NCBI RefSeq assembly: GCF_000225825.1
Contig: NZ_AGBX01000001.1
Location: forward strand, 558,001-622,000
Origin: Brachybacterium squillarum M-6-3
GTDB lineage: Bacteria; Actinomycetota; Actinomycetes; Actinomycetales; Dermabacteraceae
DNA length: 64,000 nucleotides
Direction: 5' to 3'
Part shown: piece by piece, positions 1-8,931 of the stretch
Position numbering within the stretch: the first letter of the stretch is position 1
Layout: each line of letters begins with the position of its first letter
Notes under the pieces: model-generated
Databases searched by the model: none
Seen by the model: only the letters and a program-made list of their open reading frames with translations
Told to the model about the DNA's origin: nothing
Translations under genes and position numbers: made by a program

Positions 1-21
1 GGCGTCCTCGTGCTCGGTCAT
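1..21 (-). CDS. possible 5' end of a further minus-strand gene
   Basis: An ATG at position 21 opens a frame (MTEHEDA) that runs off the left edge. It lies seven bases downstream of the stop of the SRPBCC gene, a spacing typical of an operon. Seven residues are too few to judge a family, and the call rests only on position and spacing. Confidence 0.3.
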
Positions 22-28
22 CGCGGGG

Positions 29-499
29 TCAGCTCCCGGAGACGGCGCCCGCGAGGAGGTTCAGGGACTGCTCCAGGTCCTCCTCCGCGACCAGCGGGAA
101 GATCGGCAGCAGGTCCTTGTCGGTGACGTCGGACCAGTCGTAGGTGAGGGTGACGCGGGTGGCGTCGGCGCCCTCGGACTCCAGCGTGTAGAGCCACTCC
201 CAGCCCTTGGGCTCGTCCTTGGCGTCCTCGTTGGCCGGCTTCCAGCCGATCATCTTGTTCTCGTCGAAGGCGGTGACGTGGTTGTACATCCGGTACTCGC
301 CACCCATGTGGTCGCCCTCCATGTTCATCACGAACTGCTCGCCGGCCTTCGTGATGCGCTCGGTGTCCTCGGCGCCCCGGACGAATCCGGAGCCGTCGAA
401 CTCGCGGTGGCGGGCCGGCAGCGAGAGCAGCGAGAACACCTCCTTGGCGGGGACGTCGATGGTGCGGGAGACGGTGATGGACGTATCGGTGTGGGTCAT
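29..499 (-). CDS. SRPBCC (START-like) family protein
   Basis: The gene encodes 156 residues of the SRPBCC/polyketide cyclase-like fold, a hydrophobic-cavity domain whose ligand cannot be read from sequence. The N-terminal pattern ITVSRTIDVPAKEVFSLL is the usual first strand and helix, and the C-terminal helix (EEDLEQSLNLLAG) is present, so the domain is complete. ATG 499 was chosen because it starts right at the domain and a GGTGGGGG stretch precedes it. An earlier in-frame ATG would add a basic, low-information tail. It may be co-transcribed with the gene that begins at 21. The function is unknown. Confidence 0.8.
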   Translation of the reverse strand: MTHTDTSITVSRTIDVPAKEVFSLLSLPARHREFDGSGFVRGAEDTERITKAGEQFVMNMEGDHMGGEYRMYNHVTAFDENKMIGWKPANEDAKDEPKGWEWLYTLESEGADATRVTLTYDWSDVTDKDLLPIFPLVAEEDLEQSLNLLAGAVSGS

Positions 500-671
500 G
501 CCCCCACCGTGCCATCGCGGCGGACGCCTGGCCAGCCCCCGGGCCCGACCGTGCGGTCGCCGGGACGGCATCGAGCCTGCTCCTCGTGCCTGCTCGCAGC
601 CCGGCATCTCCGCGGACCTCCCGGACGCTCCCGCTGCGCCGGATTCCGGGGGGCCGTCCGCGACGGGGCGC

Positions 672-1565
672 TCAGTACTCGGCGGCCAGCACGTCCTCGA
701 GGCGCAGCGGCTCCCGCCCCAGCACGGCGCGCACGTCGCCGCTGACCTCGCCCAGGGCCCCCGAAGCGATGGCCGTGTAGGTGCTGATCCAGGCGGCGAC
801 CTCCCAGTCGGGGGCGCCGTAGGGCGCGCGGGAGGCGCGAGCCTCCTCCATCGTCTCGTCGACGTAGGTGACCTCGCGGCCGAGCGCCGCCCCCATCCGC
901 GCGGCGACCTCCTCCAGGCTCAGCGCCTCGCCCCCGGTCAGCTCCAGCACCCGCTCGTCCGCGGGGGCCGGCCCCGTGAGCACCGCGGCGGCGACCTGGG
1001 CGACGTCCTCGCGGGCCACGAAGGCGCAGCGGCCGTCGCGGGCGGGTCCGCGCAGGGTGAGGCCCTCCCCCGCCCAGGGCCGCAGCACGTCGAGGTAGAA
1101 GTCGTCGCGCAGCAGGGTGACGCGCATGCCGCTGCGGGCGGCGGCCTCACGGATGGCGTCCTCGGTGGCGCCGTGGTCTCGGGCCAGGGTGAACTCGGCG
1201 TCCGCGGAGGCGCCGGTGAAGGAGGTGTACACCAGGTGGCCCACCCCGGCTTCGGCGGCGGCCGCCACGGCGGTGCGGTGCTGCGCGACCCGGTCGGCGG
1301 ACTCCCCGGCCGAGACCAGCAGCAGCGCGTCCATCCCGGCGAAGGCCTCCTTGCAGGCGGCGGCGTCGCCGAAGCTCGCCTCGGCGACTTCCGCGCCCTC
1401 GATCCGCGGGGCCCGGGCGGCGGAGCGCACGATCAGCCGCAGCCGCTCCGCGAGGCCGCGCTCGCCCAGCAGGGCGGCGACGCGGCCGCCGAGCTGCCCG
1501 GTGGCGCCCGTGATGCCGAGGCGTCCCGTGTCCGCTGCGGTGGTGTCGTCGTCCGTGGTGCTCAT
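672..1565 (-). CDS. NmrA/QorB-like NAD(P)-binding oxidoreductase
   Basis: The 297-residue protein is an atypical short-chain dehydrogenase of the NmrA / NAD(P)H:quinone oxidoreductase 2 type. A Rossmann motif GATGQLG lies at about residues 19-25, after a short polar N-terminal tail. The YTSFTGA segment and a C-terminal NmrA-like half (LTGGEALSLEEVAARMG) follow. Members either reduce quinones or sense NADP, and the sequence does not decide which. The gene stands alone, with about 170 bases to the SRPBCC gene and about 45 bases to the upstream binding-protein gene. AATACT sits six bases before the ATG, so a leaderless start is possible. Confidence 0.85.
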   Translation of the reverse strand: MSTTDDDTTAADTGRLGITGATGQLGGRVAALLGERGLAERLRLIVRSAARAPRIEGAEVAEASFGDAAACKEAFAGMDALLLVSAGESADRVAQHRTAVAAAAEAGVGHLVYTSFTGASADAEFTLARDHGATEDAIREAAARSGMRVTLLRDDFYLDVLRPWAGEGLTLRGPARDGRCAFVAREDVAQVAAAVLTGPAPADERVLELTGGEALSLEEVAARMGAALGREVTYVDETMEEARASRAPYGAPDWEVAAWISTYTAIASGALGEVSGDVRAVLGREPLRLEDVLAAEY

Positions 1566-1612
1566 GCCACCAGTATTCCCGCCGGTGTCTCTGCCAGCAG
1601 CCGGACGAAGGC

Positions 1613-2563
1613 TCAGCCCAGCAGACCCTTCGCGGTCAGCCAGTCCGAGGCGATGGTCGCGGAGTCGAGCTGCTCGTCGACGCTGCGGGTGTTCAGGGAG
1701 ATCAGCTCCCCGGTGGTCAGCGCCTCGGTGACGCCGGCGATCGCGGCGGCGGCGTCCTCGTCGATCCGCTCGGAGGCGATCGGCACCACGTTCTGCGGCA
1801 GGATCATCGAGGCCGGGTCCTCGAGGGTGACCAGGTCGTTCGCGGCGATCGAGGGGTCGGCGGTGTAGATGTCGGCGAGCTGCACGGTGCCGTCCAGCAG
1901 GGCCTGCACGGTCAGCGGGCCGCCGGAGTCGGAGACCGGCACCACGGTGACCTGCACGTCGTAGACCTCCTCGGCGCCCTGGGGGCCGTAGGGGCGCTCC
2001 TCGAACTCGGGGTTGGCGGCGATCTGCAGGTCGTCGATCCCGGAGAGGTCCCCGATCTCCGTCAGGGAGTTCTCCTGGGCGAAGGCGGAGGTGGTGGTGT
2101 AGGAGTCCTGGTCGGTGGCCTCGGCGAAGGGCAGGGTGCGCAGGCCGTCCGGCAGCACCTCGGCCAGGGAGTCCTCGAGCTGCGCGGCGGTGCCGGTGGC
2201 GTCGGCGTCCCCGAGGTACTGCAGCAGGTTGCCGAGGTACTCGGGCAGCAGGTCGATGGCGCCGGACTCGAGCTCCGGCACGTACACCTCGCGCTGGCCG
2301 ATCTGGTACTGCCGCTCCACCTCGAAGCCGGCCTCCTCGAGCACCTGCGCGAACAGCTCGGCGATGATCTCGTTGGAGTAATACTGCTGGGAGCCGACGA
2401 CGAGCGCTCCGCTCGCGGCGCCGCTGCCGCCGTCCTCCTCCGCCAGGGGGTCGGCGTTCGAGCAGGCCGCGAGGCCCGCGGCGGCACCGCCGCCGGCGAG
2501 CGCGAGGAGGGATCGCCGGGGCAGGCGCGGGGCGCCGGAGCGGGGGGTCGAGCTCGGGGTCAT
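1613..2563 (-). CDS. osmoprotectant ABC transporter, substrate-binding lipoprotein (OpuCC/ProX type)
   Basis: This 316-residue protein is the extracellular binding protein of a betaine/choline-type importer. It starts with a Tat-like signal (RR at 16-17) and a lipobox ending at Cys34 (GLAACS). The body is of the OpuAC type (GSQQYYSNEIIAELFAQVLE, PEYLGNLLQYLG, DGTVQLADIYTADPSI). It is the last gene of a four-gene operon after the ATPase (4869) and two permeases. The gap to the preceding permease is 136 bases and holds a short tandem repeat. The substrate (glycine betaine, choline, carnitine or proline betaine) cannot be told from the sequence. Confidence 0.88.
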   Translation of the reverse strand: MTPSSTPRSGAPRLPRRSLLALAGGGAAAGLAACSNADPLAEEDGGSGAASGALVVGSQQYYSNEIIAELFAQVLEEAGFEVERQYQIGQREVYVPELESGAIDLLPEYLGNLLQYLGDADATGTAAQLEDSLAEVLPDGLRTLPFAEATDQDSYTTTSAFAQENSLTEIGDLSGIDDLQIAANPEFEERPYGPQGAEEVYDVQVTVVPVSDSGGPLTVQALLDGTVQLADIYTADPSIAANDLVTLEDPASMILPQNVVPIASERIDEDAAAAIAGVTEALTTGELISLNTRSVDEQLDSATIASDWLTAKGLLG

Positions 2564-2655
2564 GGGGTTCTCCTCGGGGACGGATCGGCCGGGGCGGGCC
2601 GGAGGGGGCGGGGAGCGTCGCGCGGGGGCGCGGCGGGCGATGCGGGTCGGGCGGG

Positions 2656-2698
2656 TCCTGCGGGATGGGGTCTTGCGGGATGGGGTCCTGCGGTGGGG
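2656..2698. repeat. three-unit 15-bp tandem repeat between permease and binding-protein genes
   Basis: The unit TCCTGCGGGATGGGG is followed by TCTTGCGGGATGGGG and by a shortened third copy. The repeat ends just before the stop of the upstream permease gene (2700). It lies in the only sizeable gap of this operon. It might affect spacing or RNA stability, but no function is evident. Confidence 0.75.
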
Positions 2699-2699
2699 C

Positions 2700-3365
2700 T
2701 CAGCCGCGGGCGGCTCCTCGCGGGGCGGCCACCCGTTCGACCAGGCGCAGCGCCAGGTCGATGACGAGCGCCAGGGCGACCACGAGAATCGACCCGGCGA
2801 GCATCTGCGGATAGTCCGAGAGGTTCAGCCCCAGGAAGATGTACCGGCCCAGCCCGCCGTTGCCGATGTAGGAGGCGAGCATGACGGTCGCCACCACCTG
2901 CACGGAGGCCAGACGGATGCCGCTGATGAGCAGGGGCAGGCCGAGGGGGATCTCCACCCGGGTGAGGATCTGCCATTCGGTCATGCCCTGCGCGCGGGCC
3001 GCATCGACGGTACGCGCATCGACGGCCTCGCAGGCCGAGTAGGCCCCGGCCAGCAGGGACGGGATGGCCAGGATCACGAAGGCGAGAACCGGGGCGGTCA
3101 GCCCGATGCCGAACCAGAGGCCGAACAGGGTGACGAGGCCCAGGGTGGGCAGGGCGCGGGCGGCGCCGCTGAGCGCCACGGTGAGGCCGCGCCCGCGGTG
3201 GGTGTGCCCGACGACGAGGCCCACCGGCACGGCGATCAGCGCGGCGATCCCGACGCCGAGCAGCGTGTACCAGAGGTGCTCGAGCAGCCGGACCGGGATC
3301 GAGTCGGGTCCGCTCCAGCGGGTGGGGTCGGCGAGCCAGGCGAAGGCCTCGAGGAGCTGGATCAT
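2700..3365 (-). CDS. osmoprotectant ABC transporter permease, second subunit (OpuCD type)
   Basis: The 221-residue integral membrane protein has about five or six hydrophobic helices and the cytoplasmic coupling motif of importer permeases (ARAQGMTEWQILTRVEIPLG), which contacts the ATPase. The initial ATG overlaps the stop of the preceding permease as ATGA, implying translational coupling. Size and order (ATPase, permease, permease, binding protein) match the OpuC/OpuB arrangement, where both permeases are about 210-230 residues. Confidence 0.87.
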   Translation of the reverse strand: MIQLLEAFAWLADPTRWSGPDSIPVRLLEHLWYTLLGVGIAALIAVPVGLVVGHTHRGRGLTVALSGAARALPTLGLVTLFGLWFGIGLTAPVLAFVILAIPSLLAGAYSACEAVDARTVDAARAQGMTEWQILTRVEIPLGLPLLISGIRLASVQVVATVMLASYIGNGGLGRYIFLGLNLSDYPQMLAGSILVVALALVIDLALRLVERVAAPRGAARG

Positions 3366-4048
3366 CGGGCGGCCTCCTGCCCGGTGTCCCGCGGGGCGGT
3401 GCGGCGGCGCGGGGCGCGCCCGGAGGCCCAGGGCAGGGCGAGCCGCCCGCCGAGCACCACCAGGGCGTCCAGCAGCAGCGCCAGGGCGGCGGTGAGCACG
3501 ATGCCGGTGAGGATCTCGGCGGTGATGTTGCGCTGGAAGCCGTCGATGAACAGCATCCCCAGGCTCGGCACACCCAGTACGCCGCCGACGGTGACCAGGG
3601 AGACGGTGGAGACCACGACCACGCGCAGGCCCGCGACCAGGGCCGGTCCGGCCAGCGGCAGCTCGACCCTCCAGAAGCGGGCCCAGGGGGCGTAGCCCTG
3701 GGCGGTGGCGGCCTGCAGGGTCTCCCGGCTGACGGCGCGCAGGGCCTCGGAGGCGCTGGGCACCATCAGGGCGAGGCCGTAGATGGTCAGCGCCACGACG
3801 ATGTTCACGGGGCTGCGGATGGAGGTGCCCAGCATCAGCGGCAGCACGATGAACAGCGGCAGCGAGGGGATCGCGTAGAGCAGGCCGGCGGTGCCGGTGA
3901 GGCCACCGCGCAGCCAGCCGCGGGCGTTGGCGAGCTTCGCGATCGGCAGGGCCAGCACGAAGGCCAGCACGATGGCGGGCAGGGCCTGCGCGATGTGCGC
4001 CAGCAGCTGCTCGGCGATGGTGTCGAGGTTGGCGCTCACCCAGCTCAC
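3362..4048 (-). CDS. osmoprotectant ABC transporter permease, first subunit (OpuCB type)
   Basis: The 228-residue permease starts at GTG 4048, which overlaps the ATPase stop as GTGA. It begins VSWVSANLDTIAEQLLAHI, followed by strongly hydrophobic helices. The EAA-type coupling loop is ATAQGYAPWARFWRVELPLAG. It pairs with the 3365-2700 permease to form the membrane channel. The C-terminus ends in a basic tail. GTG is preferred because upstream codons belong to the overlapping ATPase gene. Confidence 0.86.
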   Translation of the reverse strand: MSWVSANLDTIAEQLLAHIAQALPAIVLAFVLALPIAKLANARGWLRGGLTGTAGLLYAIPSLPLFIVLPLMLGTSIRSPVNIVVALTIYGLALMVPSASEALRAVSRETLQAATAQGYAPWARFWRVELPLAGPALVAGLRVVVVSTVSLVTVGGVLGVPSLGMLFIDGFQRNITAEILTGIVLTAALALLLDALVVLGGRLALPWASGRAPRRRTAPRDTGQEAAR

Positions 4049-4869
4049 GGGGTGCCGCCCTGCTCGAGCACCCCGGCGGCGCGGCCTGAGGCGTCGACCA
4101 CGACCTCGCGGCCGGCGACCTGCTGCAGGTGCAGGCGGCGCTCGGCCCGGTCGGCCCCGACGAAGCTCCGCACGAAGTCGTCGGCGGGCTCGGCGAGGAT
4201 CTGCTCGGGGGTGCCGATCTGGGCGATGTGGCCGCCGGGCTTCAGGATCACCACCCGGTCCCCCACCAGGAAGGCCTCGTCGATGTCGTGGGTGACGAAG
4301 ACGATGGTCTTGCGCAGCTCGCGCTGCAGGCGCAGCAGCTCGGTCTGCAGCTCGGCGCGGACGATGGGGTCCACCGCGCCGAAGGGCTCGTCCATCAGCA
4401 GGATGTTGGGGTCCGCGGCGAGCGCGCGGGCCACGCCGACGCGCTGCTGCTGGCCGCCGGAGAGCTGCGAGGGATAGCGGGAGGCCATCGATTCCTCGAG
4501 GCCGACCACTTCCATCAGCTCGGCGGCGCGCTCGTGGGCCTGCGCCTTCCCGGTGCCGCGCAGCACGGGCACGGTGGCGATGTTGTCCAGCACGGTGCGG
4601 TGCGGCAGCAGCCCGGAGGCCTGCATGACGTAGCCGACGGAGCGTCGCAGGGCCACCGGGTCGGTCGCGGCGACGTCCTCCCCGTCGATGGTCACGCGGC
4701 CCTGAGTGGGATCGACCATGCGGTTGACCATCCGCATCAGGGTGGTCTTGCCGGAGCCGGAGGTGCCGACCAGCACCACGCTCTCGTGGGAGGCGATCTC
4801 CAGGTCGAAGTCCGCGACGGCCACGGTGCCGTCGGGGTAGGTCTTGCCGACCGACTCGAATGCGATCAC
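4045..4869 (-). CDS. osmoprotectant ABC transporter ATPase (OpuCA type)
   Basis: This 274-residue protein is the nucleotide-binding subunit that powers the importer. It has a Walker A GTSGSGKT near residue 36, the signature LSGGQQQR, the Walker B ILLMDEP and the switch histidine in FVTHD. The tail after about residue 235 (FVGADRAERRLHLQQ) is short and lacks the paired CBS domains of some OpuCA proteins. The start is GTG 4869, with GGGAGG five bases upstream. It is the first gene of the operon and is divergent from the DUF2254 gene at 5151 across a 281-base gap. Confidence 0.9.
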   Translation of the reverse strand: MIAFESVGKTYPDGTVAVADFDLEIASHESVVLVGTSGSGKTTLMRMVNRMVDPTQGRVTIDGEDVAATDPVALRRSVGYVMQASGLLPHRTVLDNIATVPVLRGTGKAQAHERAAELMEVVGLEESMASRYPSQLSGGQQQRVGVARALAADPNILLMDEPFGAVDPIVRAELQTELLRLQRELRKTIVFVTHDIDEAFLVGDRVVILKPGGHIAQIGTPEQILAEPADDFVRSFVGADRAERRLHLQQVAGREVVVDASGRAAGVLEQGGTP

Positions 4870-5150
4870 GGTCGCCTCCCTCGCAGGGTGCTGGTGCGTC
4901 CACGCCCGGAGCGGGCCGTGGTGGTGTCGTGCGCCTGATGCTCGTGCGGGACACGACCCTACGGCAGGGCTCCGACGAACGAGAGCCCTCCCCCGCCCGG
5001 ATGAGACCCGGGACGCGCCCGGGCCCGGGGATCCGTCCGCTCGGTCCGGGTTCCTCCGCGGGTGGGCGCCCTCGTCGGTCCGTCCCGCTTCGTACACTGT
5101 GCGCGACCTGCACCCGCCCGGCGCGAGCCGAGCCGACCCGAAGGAGCCGC

Positions 5151-6464
5151 ATGGGCAAGCTCCAGCGCTGGGCCGTCCGCTCCGTCCGCGGATTCTGGCT
5201 GATCCCCGTCCTCTGCGTGCTGGGCTCGGTGGCCCTGGCCGAGGGCCTGGTCGCATTCGACGAGCACGTCGTGCAGGGCTCCGGACTGACCGCACGGTTC
5301 GACCCGATCTTCCAGATCGGCGTGGACGGCTCCCGTGGCCTGCTCTCGGCGATCGGCGGCTCCGTGTTCGGGTCGGCGGCCACCGCTTTCTCGATCACCA
5401 TCTCGGTGATCGCGACGACGTCGACGAACTACGGCCCCCGCCTGGTCGGGAACTTCATGTCCGACCGGCGCAACCAGTGGACGCTCGGCGTGCTGGTCTC
5501 CACCTTCGTCTACACGACGCTGGTGCTGCGACATCTGCGCACTCTGCAGGACGGCAGCGTCTTCGTGCCGCACATCGCCGTGTACGGGGCGATCGTGCTG
5601 GCCATCGTCGACGTGTTCCTGCTCATCTCCTTCATCCACAACATCGCCTCCTCCACCCAGGTGGAGACGCTGGTCGCGACCGTCTCCGCCTCCCTGCGCG
5701 GCACCGTGAAGGGCCGCCAGCGCGAGGTGAGCGGCGAGCTGCCGGCCTCCTCTCCCCCGCACGGCGGGGAGCTGGTGCGCGCCTGGTCCGACGGCTACGT
5801 GACCGCGCTGGACGAGCAGGCGCTGCGGCAGGGCGCCCTGCAGGAGGAGGCGCGGATCGCGATGGAGGTGCGGGTCGGCGACCACGTGGTCGAGGGCTCC
5901 CCCCTCGCCCGTATCTGGCAGGGCGACGGCCGCGGCGACCCCCGCGAGACGGTGTGGGCCGCGGTGGACCTCGCGGACCGGCGCGACACCGCCGACGACA
6001 TGCGGGTCGCGATCGAGCACCTGGTGGAGCTCGCGGTGCGCGCCATCTCCCCCGGCACCAACGACCCCTACACGGCGGTCACCGCGATCGACGAGCTCTC
6101 GGGGCCGCTCGGGGTGATGATGCGCGGCCGCGCCCCCGCGCAGGTGCTGGGCGACGACAACGGGGTGCCGCGGGTGTGGCTTCGCCCGACCCCGATCGAG
6201 GAGCTCATCGCCCTGCCCTTCGACCAGGTGCTGCCCTACGCGGGCGGCCAGGGGCTGGTGCTGGAGGCGCTGGTGGGCCTGGCCCGCCACCTCGAGCAGC
6301 AGAACACCCACCCGGAGCTGGAGGGCGTCGCCTGGGCGCACGTGGAGCGGGTGCGCGCGCTGGCCCGGGAGGACGGGAAGGTCGACGAGACCCGGGTGGA
6401 GTCCCGCATCGCCCGCGCCGCGGAGCTGCTGGCCCTGGGCACCGCGCACCGGGACGCCGACTGA
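5151..6464 (+). CDS. DUF2254 family membrane protein
   Basis: The 437-residue protein has four hydrophobic helices in its first 170 residues (for example GFWLIPVLCVLGSVALAEG) and then a long soluble region. The conserved segments SITISVIATTSTNYGPRLV and ISPGTNDPYTAVTAIDEL are characteristic of DUF2254, a family of unknown function. ATG 5151 has AAGGAG at 5141-5146. A TACACT hexamer at 5093-5098 is a plausible -10 element. The stop is four bases from the stop of the convergent glutamine amidotransferase gene. Confidence 0.88.
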   Translation: MGKLQRWAVRSVRGFWLIPVLCVLGSVALAEGLVAFDEHVVQGSGLTARFDPIFQIGVDGSRGLLSAIGGSVFGSAATAFSITISVIATTSTNYGPRLVGNFMSDRRNQWTLGVLVSTFVYTTLVLRHLRTLQDGSVFVPHIAVYGAIVLAIVDVFLLISFIHNIASSTQVETLVATVSASLRGTVKGRQREVSGELPASSPPHGGELVRAWSDGYVTALDEQALRQGALQEEARIAMEVRVGDHVVEGSPLARIWQGDGRGDPRETVWAAVDLADRRDTADDMRVAIEHLVELAVRAISPGTNDPYTAVTAIDELSGPLGVMMRGRAPAQVLGDDNGVPRVWLRPTPIEELIALPFDQVLPYAGGQGLVLEALVGLARHLEQQNTHPELEGVAWAHVERVRALAREDGKVDETRVESRIARAAELLALGTAHRDAD

Positions 6465-6468
6465 GCCC

Positions 6469-7305
6469 TCAGCGCGGGGCGACGGCCTCCGGCGCGTACA
6501 GGGGCGCGAGCTGCGTGACCTCCAGCGTGCCCCGGGCGACGGCGATCGCCCCGCCCTGCGCCAGGGTCGCGAAGCCCTCCTGCGGGTAGCCCGTGGACGA
6601 GACCAGCACCCGCACGTCCTCGACCCGGTAGCGCAGCTCGTAGACCTCGGGCGGCTGATCGGTCGGCGCCTGCGCGGGATCGTGGGCGGCGAAGGCCACC
6701 AGCGCATCGGGCGTGGTCAGCAGGCAGTTCAGCGACTCCGGGACCCGGCCGAACAGCTCGAGCGTCCAGCCGGTGAGCTCCGCGGCGGCCCGCTGCACGG
6801 CCCGCGCCCAGGCGACGCCGGACAGTCCGTCCAGGTCCCCCGCCCCGCGCGCCGCGTCCTCGGCGGCCCAGGCGGTGACCAGCGAGAAGAACAGCTCGGA
6901 GTCCGTGGTGCCCTCGGGGCGGCGGCCGCCACGGGCGAGGATCCGCTCCCGCAGCTCCTCGGAGAGGTCGAACTGGCCGTTGTGGGAGAAGGACACCTCG
7001 CCGTGGACGAAGGGATGGGTGTTGCGCAGCTCCAGGGCGAGGCCGACGCTGGCGCGGCGCAGGTGCACGGTCATCACCTCGCCGTGGGCCGCCTCGACCG
7101 CCTCCCCGTAGCTGTTCGAGGCCAGCGCCGTGTCCGTCGCCCGCAGCACCAGCGGGGTGCGCGCCCCGGGGGCGTCGCCGTACCAGGCCACCCCCCAGCC
7201 GTCCTTGTGCCGTTCGGAGAGGGCGGTGAACAGCGGCAGCTCCGCGGGCACGGCCTGCGGGAGGGAGCGCGAGGAGCGGGAGACGACACCGAGCAGTCGG
7301 CACAT
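6469..7305 (-). CDS. class II glutamine amidotransferase (YafJ/EgtC-like)
   Basis: The 278-residue protein begins MCRLLG. Cys2 becomes the N-terminal nucleophile after removal of Met, as in all N-terminal-nucleophile glutaminases. KDGWGVAWYGD, RRASVG, NTHPFVHG and FSHNGQF are the family's glutamine-binding and oxyanion segments. No synthetase domain is attached, so the acceptor of the ammonia is unknown. EgtC of ergothioneine synthesis is a relative, but no other egt gene is nearby. It follows the amino acid permease by 26 bases and is probably the last gene of that operon. Confidence 0.86.
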   Translation of the reverse strand: MCRLLGVVSRSSRSLPQAVPAELPLFTALSERHKDGWGVAWYGDAPGARTPLVLRATDTALASNSYGEAVEAAHGEVMTVHLRRASVGLALELRNTHPFVHGEVSFSHNGQFDLSEELRERILARGGRRPEGTTDSELFFSLVTAWAAEDAARGAGDLDGLSGVAWARAVQRAAAELTGWTLELFGRVPESLNCLLTTPDALVAFAAHDPAQAPTDQPPEVYELRYRVEDVRVLVSSTGYPQEGFATLAQGGAIAVARGTLEVTQLAPLYAPEAVAPR

Positions 7306-7331
7306 GAGGGGTCCTTCCGGAGGGGGCGGGC

Positions 7332-8165
7332 TCAGGCGGTGGGCGCGGCGGCCCGGCGCCGCATGCGGGCGTCCAGCGCGAGCGCGGCCTTGGTGAGCAG
7401 GAAGTTCAGCACGATATAGATCGCGGAGACCACCACGTAGGTCTGCACCAGGTAGCGGGTGATCGAGACCATGTTGCGGCCCTGGAACTGCAGCTCGTTG
7501 AAGCTGACGACGTAGCCGAGCGTGGAGTCCTTCAGCAGGCTGACCAGGGCGAGGATCAGGCTGGGCAGCACCAGGCGGACGGCCTGCGGCAGGATCACCG
7601 CGCGCATCGTCTGCCCGGGGGTCAGGCCGATCGCGGCGCCGGCCTCGTGCTGGCCGCGGTCCACGGCGTTGATGCCGGCCCGGAACACCTCGGCGGTGGT
7701 CGCGGAGCTGACCAGGATCATCGGGATCACCAGCATCCAGAAGCGCGGGACAGTGATGCCGAAGGCCGGCAGGGCCAGCAGGAAGGCGTAGACCACCAGC
7801 AGCATCGGGATGCCGCGGAAGAACTCGATCCAGGCCGCGGCGACGCTGGACAGCACCGGGTTGCGGGCCAGGCGCCCGAGCGCCAGCAGCAGCCCGAAGG
7901 GGAAGGCGACCAGCGCCGCCATGCCGGTGGCCTGCAGGGTGCCGACCAGGCCCTCCCCCAGGAAGGCCAGGTAGTCGCTGCGCAGGTAGGGCAGCCAGCG
8001 GTCGGCGGCGAGCTGGCCGTTGCGGCCGAACTGCCACAGCCCCAGCGCGAGGATCGCGGCGATGCCGAGCACGGAGAGGGCCGAGAGCAGCCGGATCCGT
8101 GCCCGCCCCTTGGGACCGGGGGCGTCGAAGAGCACCTGGGTGGCGGTGGTGGAGCGCGCGCTCAT
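7332..8165 (-). CDS. gluD: glutamate-type amino acid ABC permease (GluD-like)
   Basis: The 277-residue polar amino acid permease has an extra N-terminal helix (residues about 28-48) before the typical block (LVGTLQATGMAALVAFPFGLLLAL, EFFRGIPMLLVVYAFL). The coupling loop is EAGAAIGLTPGQTMRAVILPQA. The ATG overlaps the gluC stop as ATGA. The order ATPase, binding protein, short permease, long permease is that of the Corynebacterium gluABCD operon. Family and order support the symbol. The substrate could also be another polar amino acid. Confidence 0.85.
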   Translation of the reverse strand: MSARSTTATQVLFDAPGPKGRARIRLLSALSVLGIAAILALGLWQFGRNGQLAADRWLPYLRSDYLAFLGEGLVGTLQATGMAALVAFPFGLLLALGRLARNPVLSSVAAAWIEFFRGIPMLLVVYAFLLALPAFGITVPRFWMLVIPMILVSSATTAEVFRAGINAVDRGQHEAGAAIGLTPGQTMRAVILPQAVRLVLPSLILALVSLLKDSTLGYVVSFNELQFQGRNMVSITRYLVQTYVVVSAIYIVLNFLLTKAALALDARMRRRAAAPTA

Positions 8166-8875
8166 GCCTGACCCGCCCCCTGCAGCCGCAGCCCCGCGCC
8201 CCGTGCGGGACCGTCGCCACCGCGGGCGCGACGGTCACCGGGGGCGACGGCGGCCTCGATCCGGCGCCCTGCCCACGCCGCCAGCAGCGACAGCGAGAGG
8301 TAGACGACGCCCGCCACCAGGAACAGGAACACCGCCTCGGCGGTGCGGATGTTCAGCTGCTGGGTCACGTAGGTGGTCTCGGTGACGGTGATCGCCGCGC
8401 ACAGCGAGGAGCCGATCAGGGTGCCGATGAAGACGTTGACCAGCGGCTGCACCATCGTGCGGAAGGCCTGCGGCAGGATCACGAAGCGCAGCACCCCGAA
8501 GAAGCCGAGGCCGATGGAGCGGGCCGCCTCGGCGTGGCCGATCGGCACCGTGTTGATGCCGGAGCGGATGTTCTCGCAGACGAAGGCGGCGCTGGAGAGG
8601 GTCAGCCCGAGCACGCCGCACCAGAAGTAGGGCAGCACCAGGCCCACGTCGGGCAGGCCGAAGGCGATGAGGATCAGCAGGCTCAGCAGCGGGATGTTAC
8701 GGAAGATCTCCACGTACACCGTGGCCGCGGCGCGCAGCGGCGGGATCGGGCTGACCCGGCACACGGCCAGCGCCGTGCCCAGGACCAGGGCGAACACGTA
8801 GCCCAGCAGGGTCAGGGCGATGGTGGTGCCGATCCCGGTCAGCAGCAGCGGCCAGTACTCGAGGATGATCTGCAT
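8162..8875 (-). CDS. gluC: glutamate-type amino acid ABC permease (GluC-like)
   Basis: The 237-residue permease carries the His/Glu/Gln-type permease block (LLTGIGTTIALTLLGYVFAL, VEIFRNIPLLSLLILI) and the coupling loop EAARSIGLGFFGVLRFVILP. It is the first of two permeases and overlaps gluD by four bases. The C-terminal 30 residues are basic and glycine-rich and probably disordered. A strong hairpin separates it from the binding-protein gene upstream. Confidence 0.85.
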   Translation of the reverse strand: MQIILEYWPLLLTGIGTTIALTLLGYVFALVLGTALAVCRVSPIPPLRAAATVYVEIFRNIPLLSLLILIAFGLPDVGLVLPYFWCGVLGLTLSSAAFVCENIRSGINTVPIGHAEAARSIGLGFFGVLRFVILPQAFRTMVQPLVNVFIGTLIGSSLCAAITVTETTYVTQQLNIRTAEAVFLFLVAGVVYLSLSLLAAWAGRRIEAAVAPGDRRARGGDGPARGAGLRLQGAGQA

Positions 8876-8894
8876 GCGTCACCTTCCGGTGCGA

Positions 8895-8925
8895 GGGCGC
8901 CCGCGCGGCGCGGGCGCGGGCGCCC
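8895..8925 (-). terminator. intercistronic hairpin between gluB and gluC
   Basis: Perfect 12-bp arms GGGCGCCCGCGC and GCGCGGGCGCCC enclose a seven-base loop, and no U-run follows. It lies between the binding-protein stop (8932) and the permease start (8875). In many ABC operons such a hairpin stabilises or partly terminates the binding-protein message, so the binding protein is made in excess. That role is inferred here. Confidence 0.6.
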
Positions 8926-8931
8926 CGGGGA

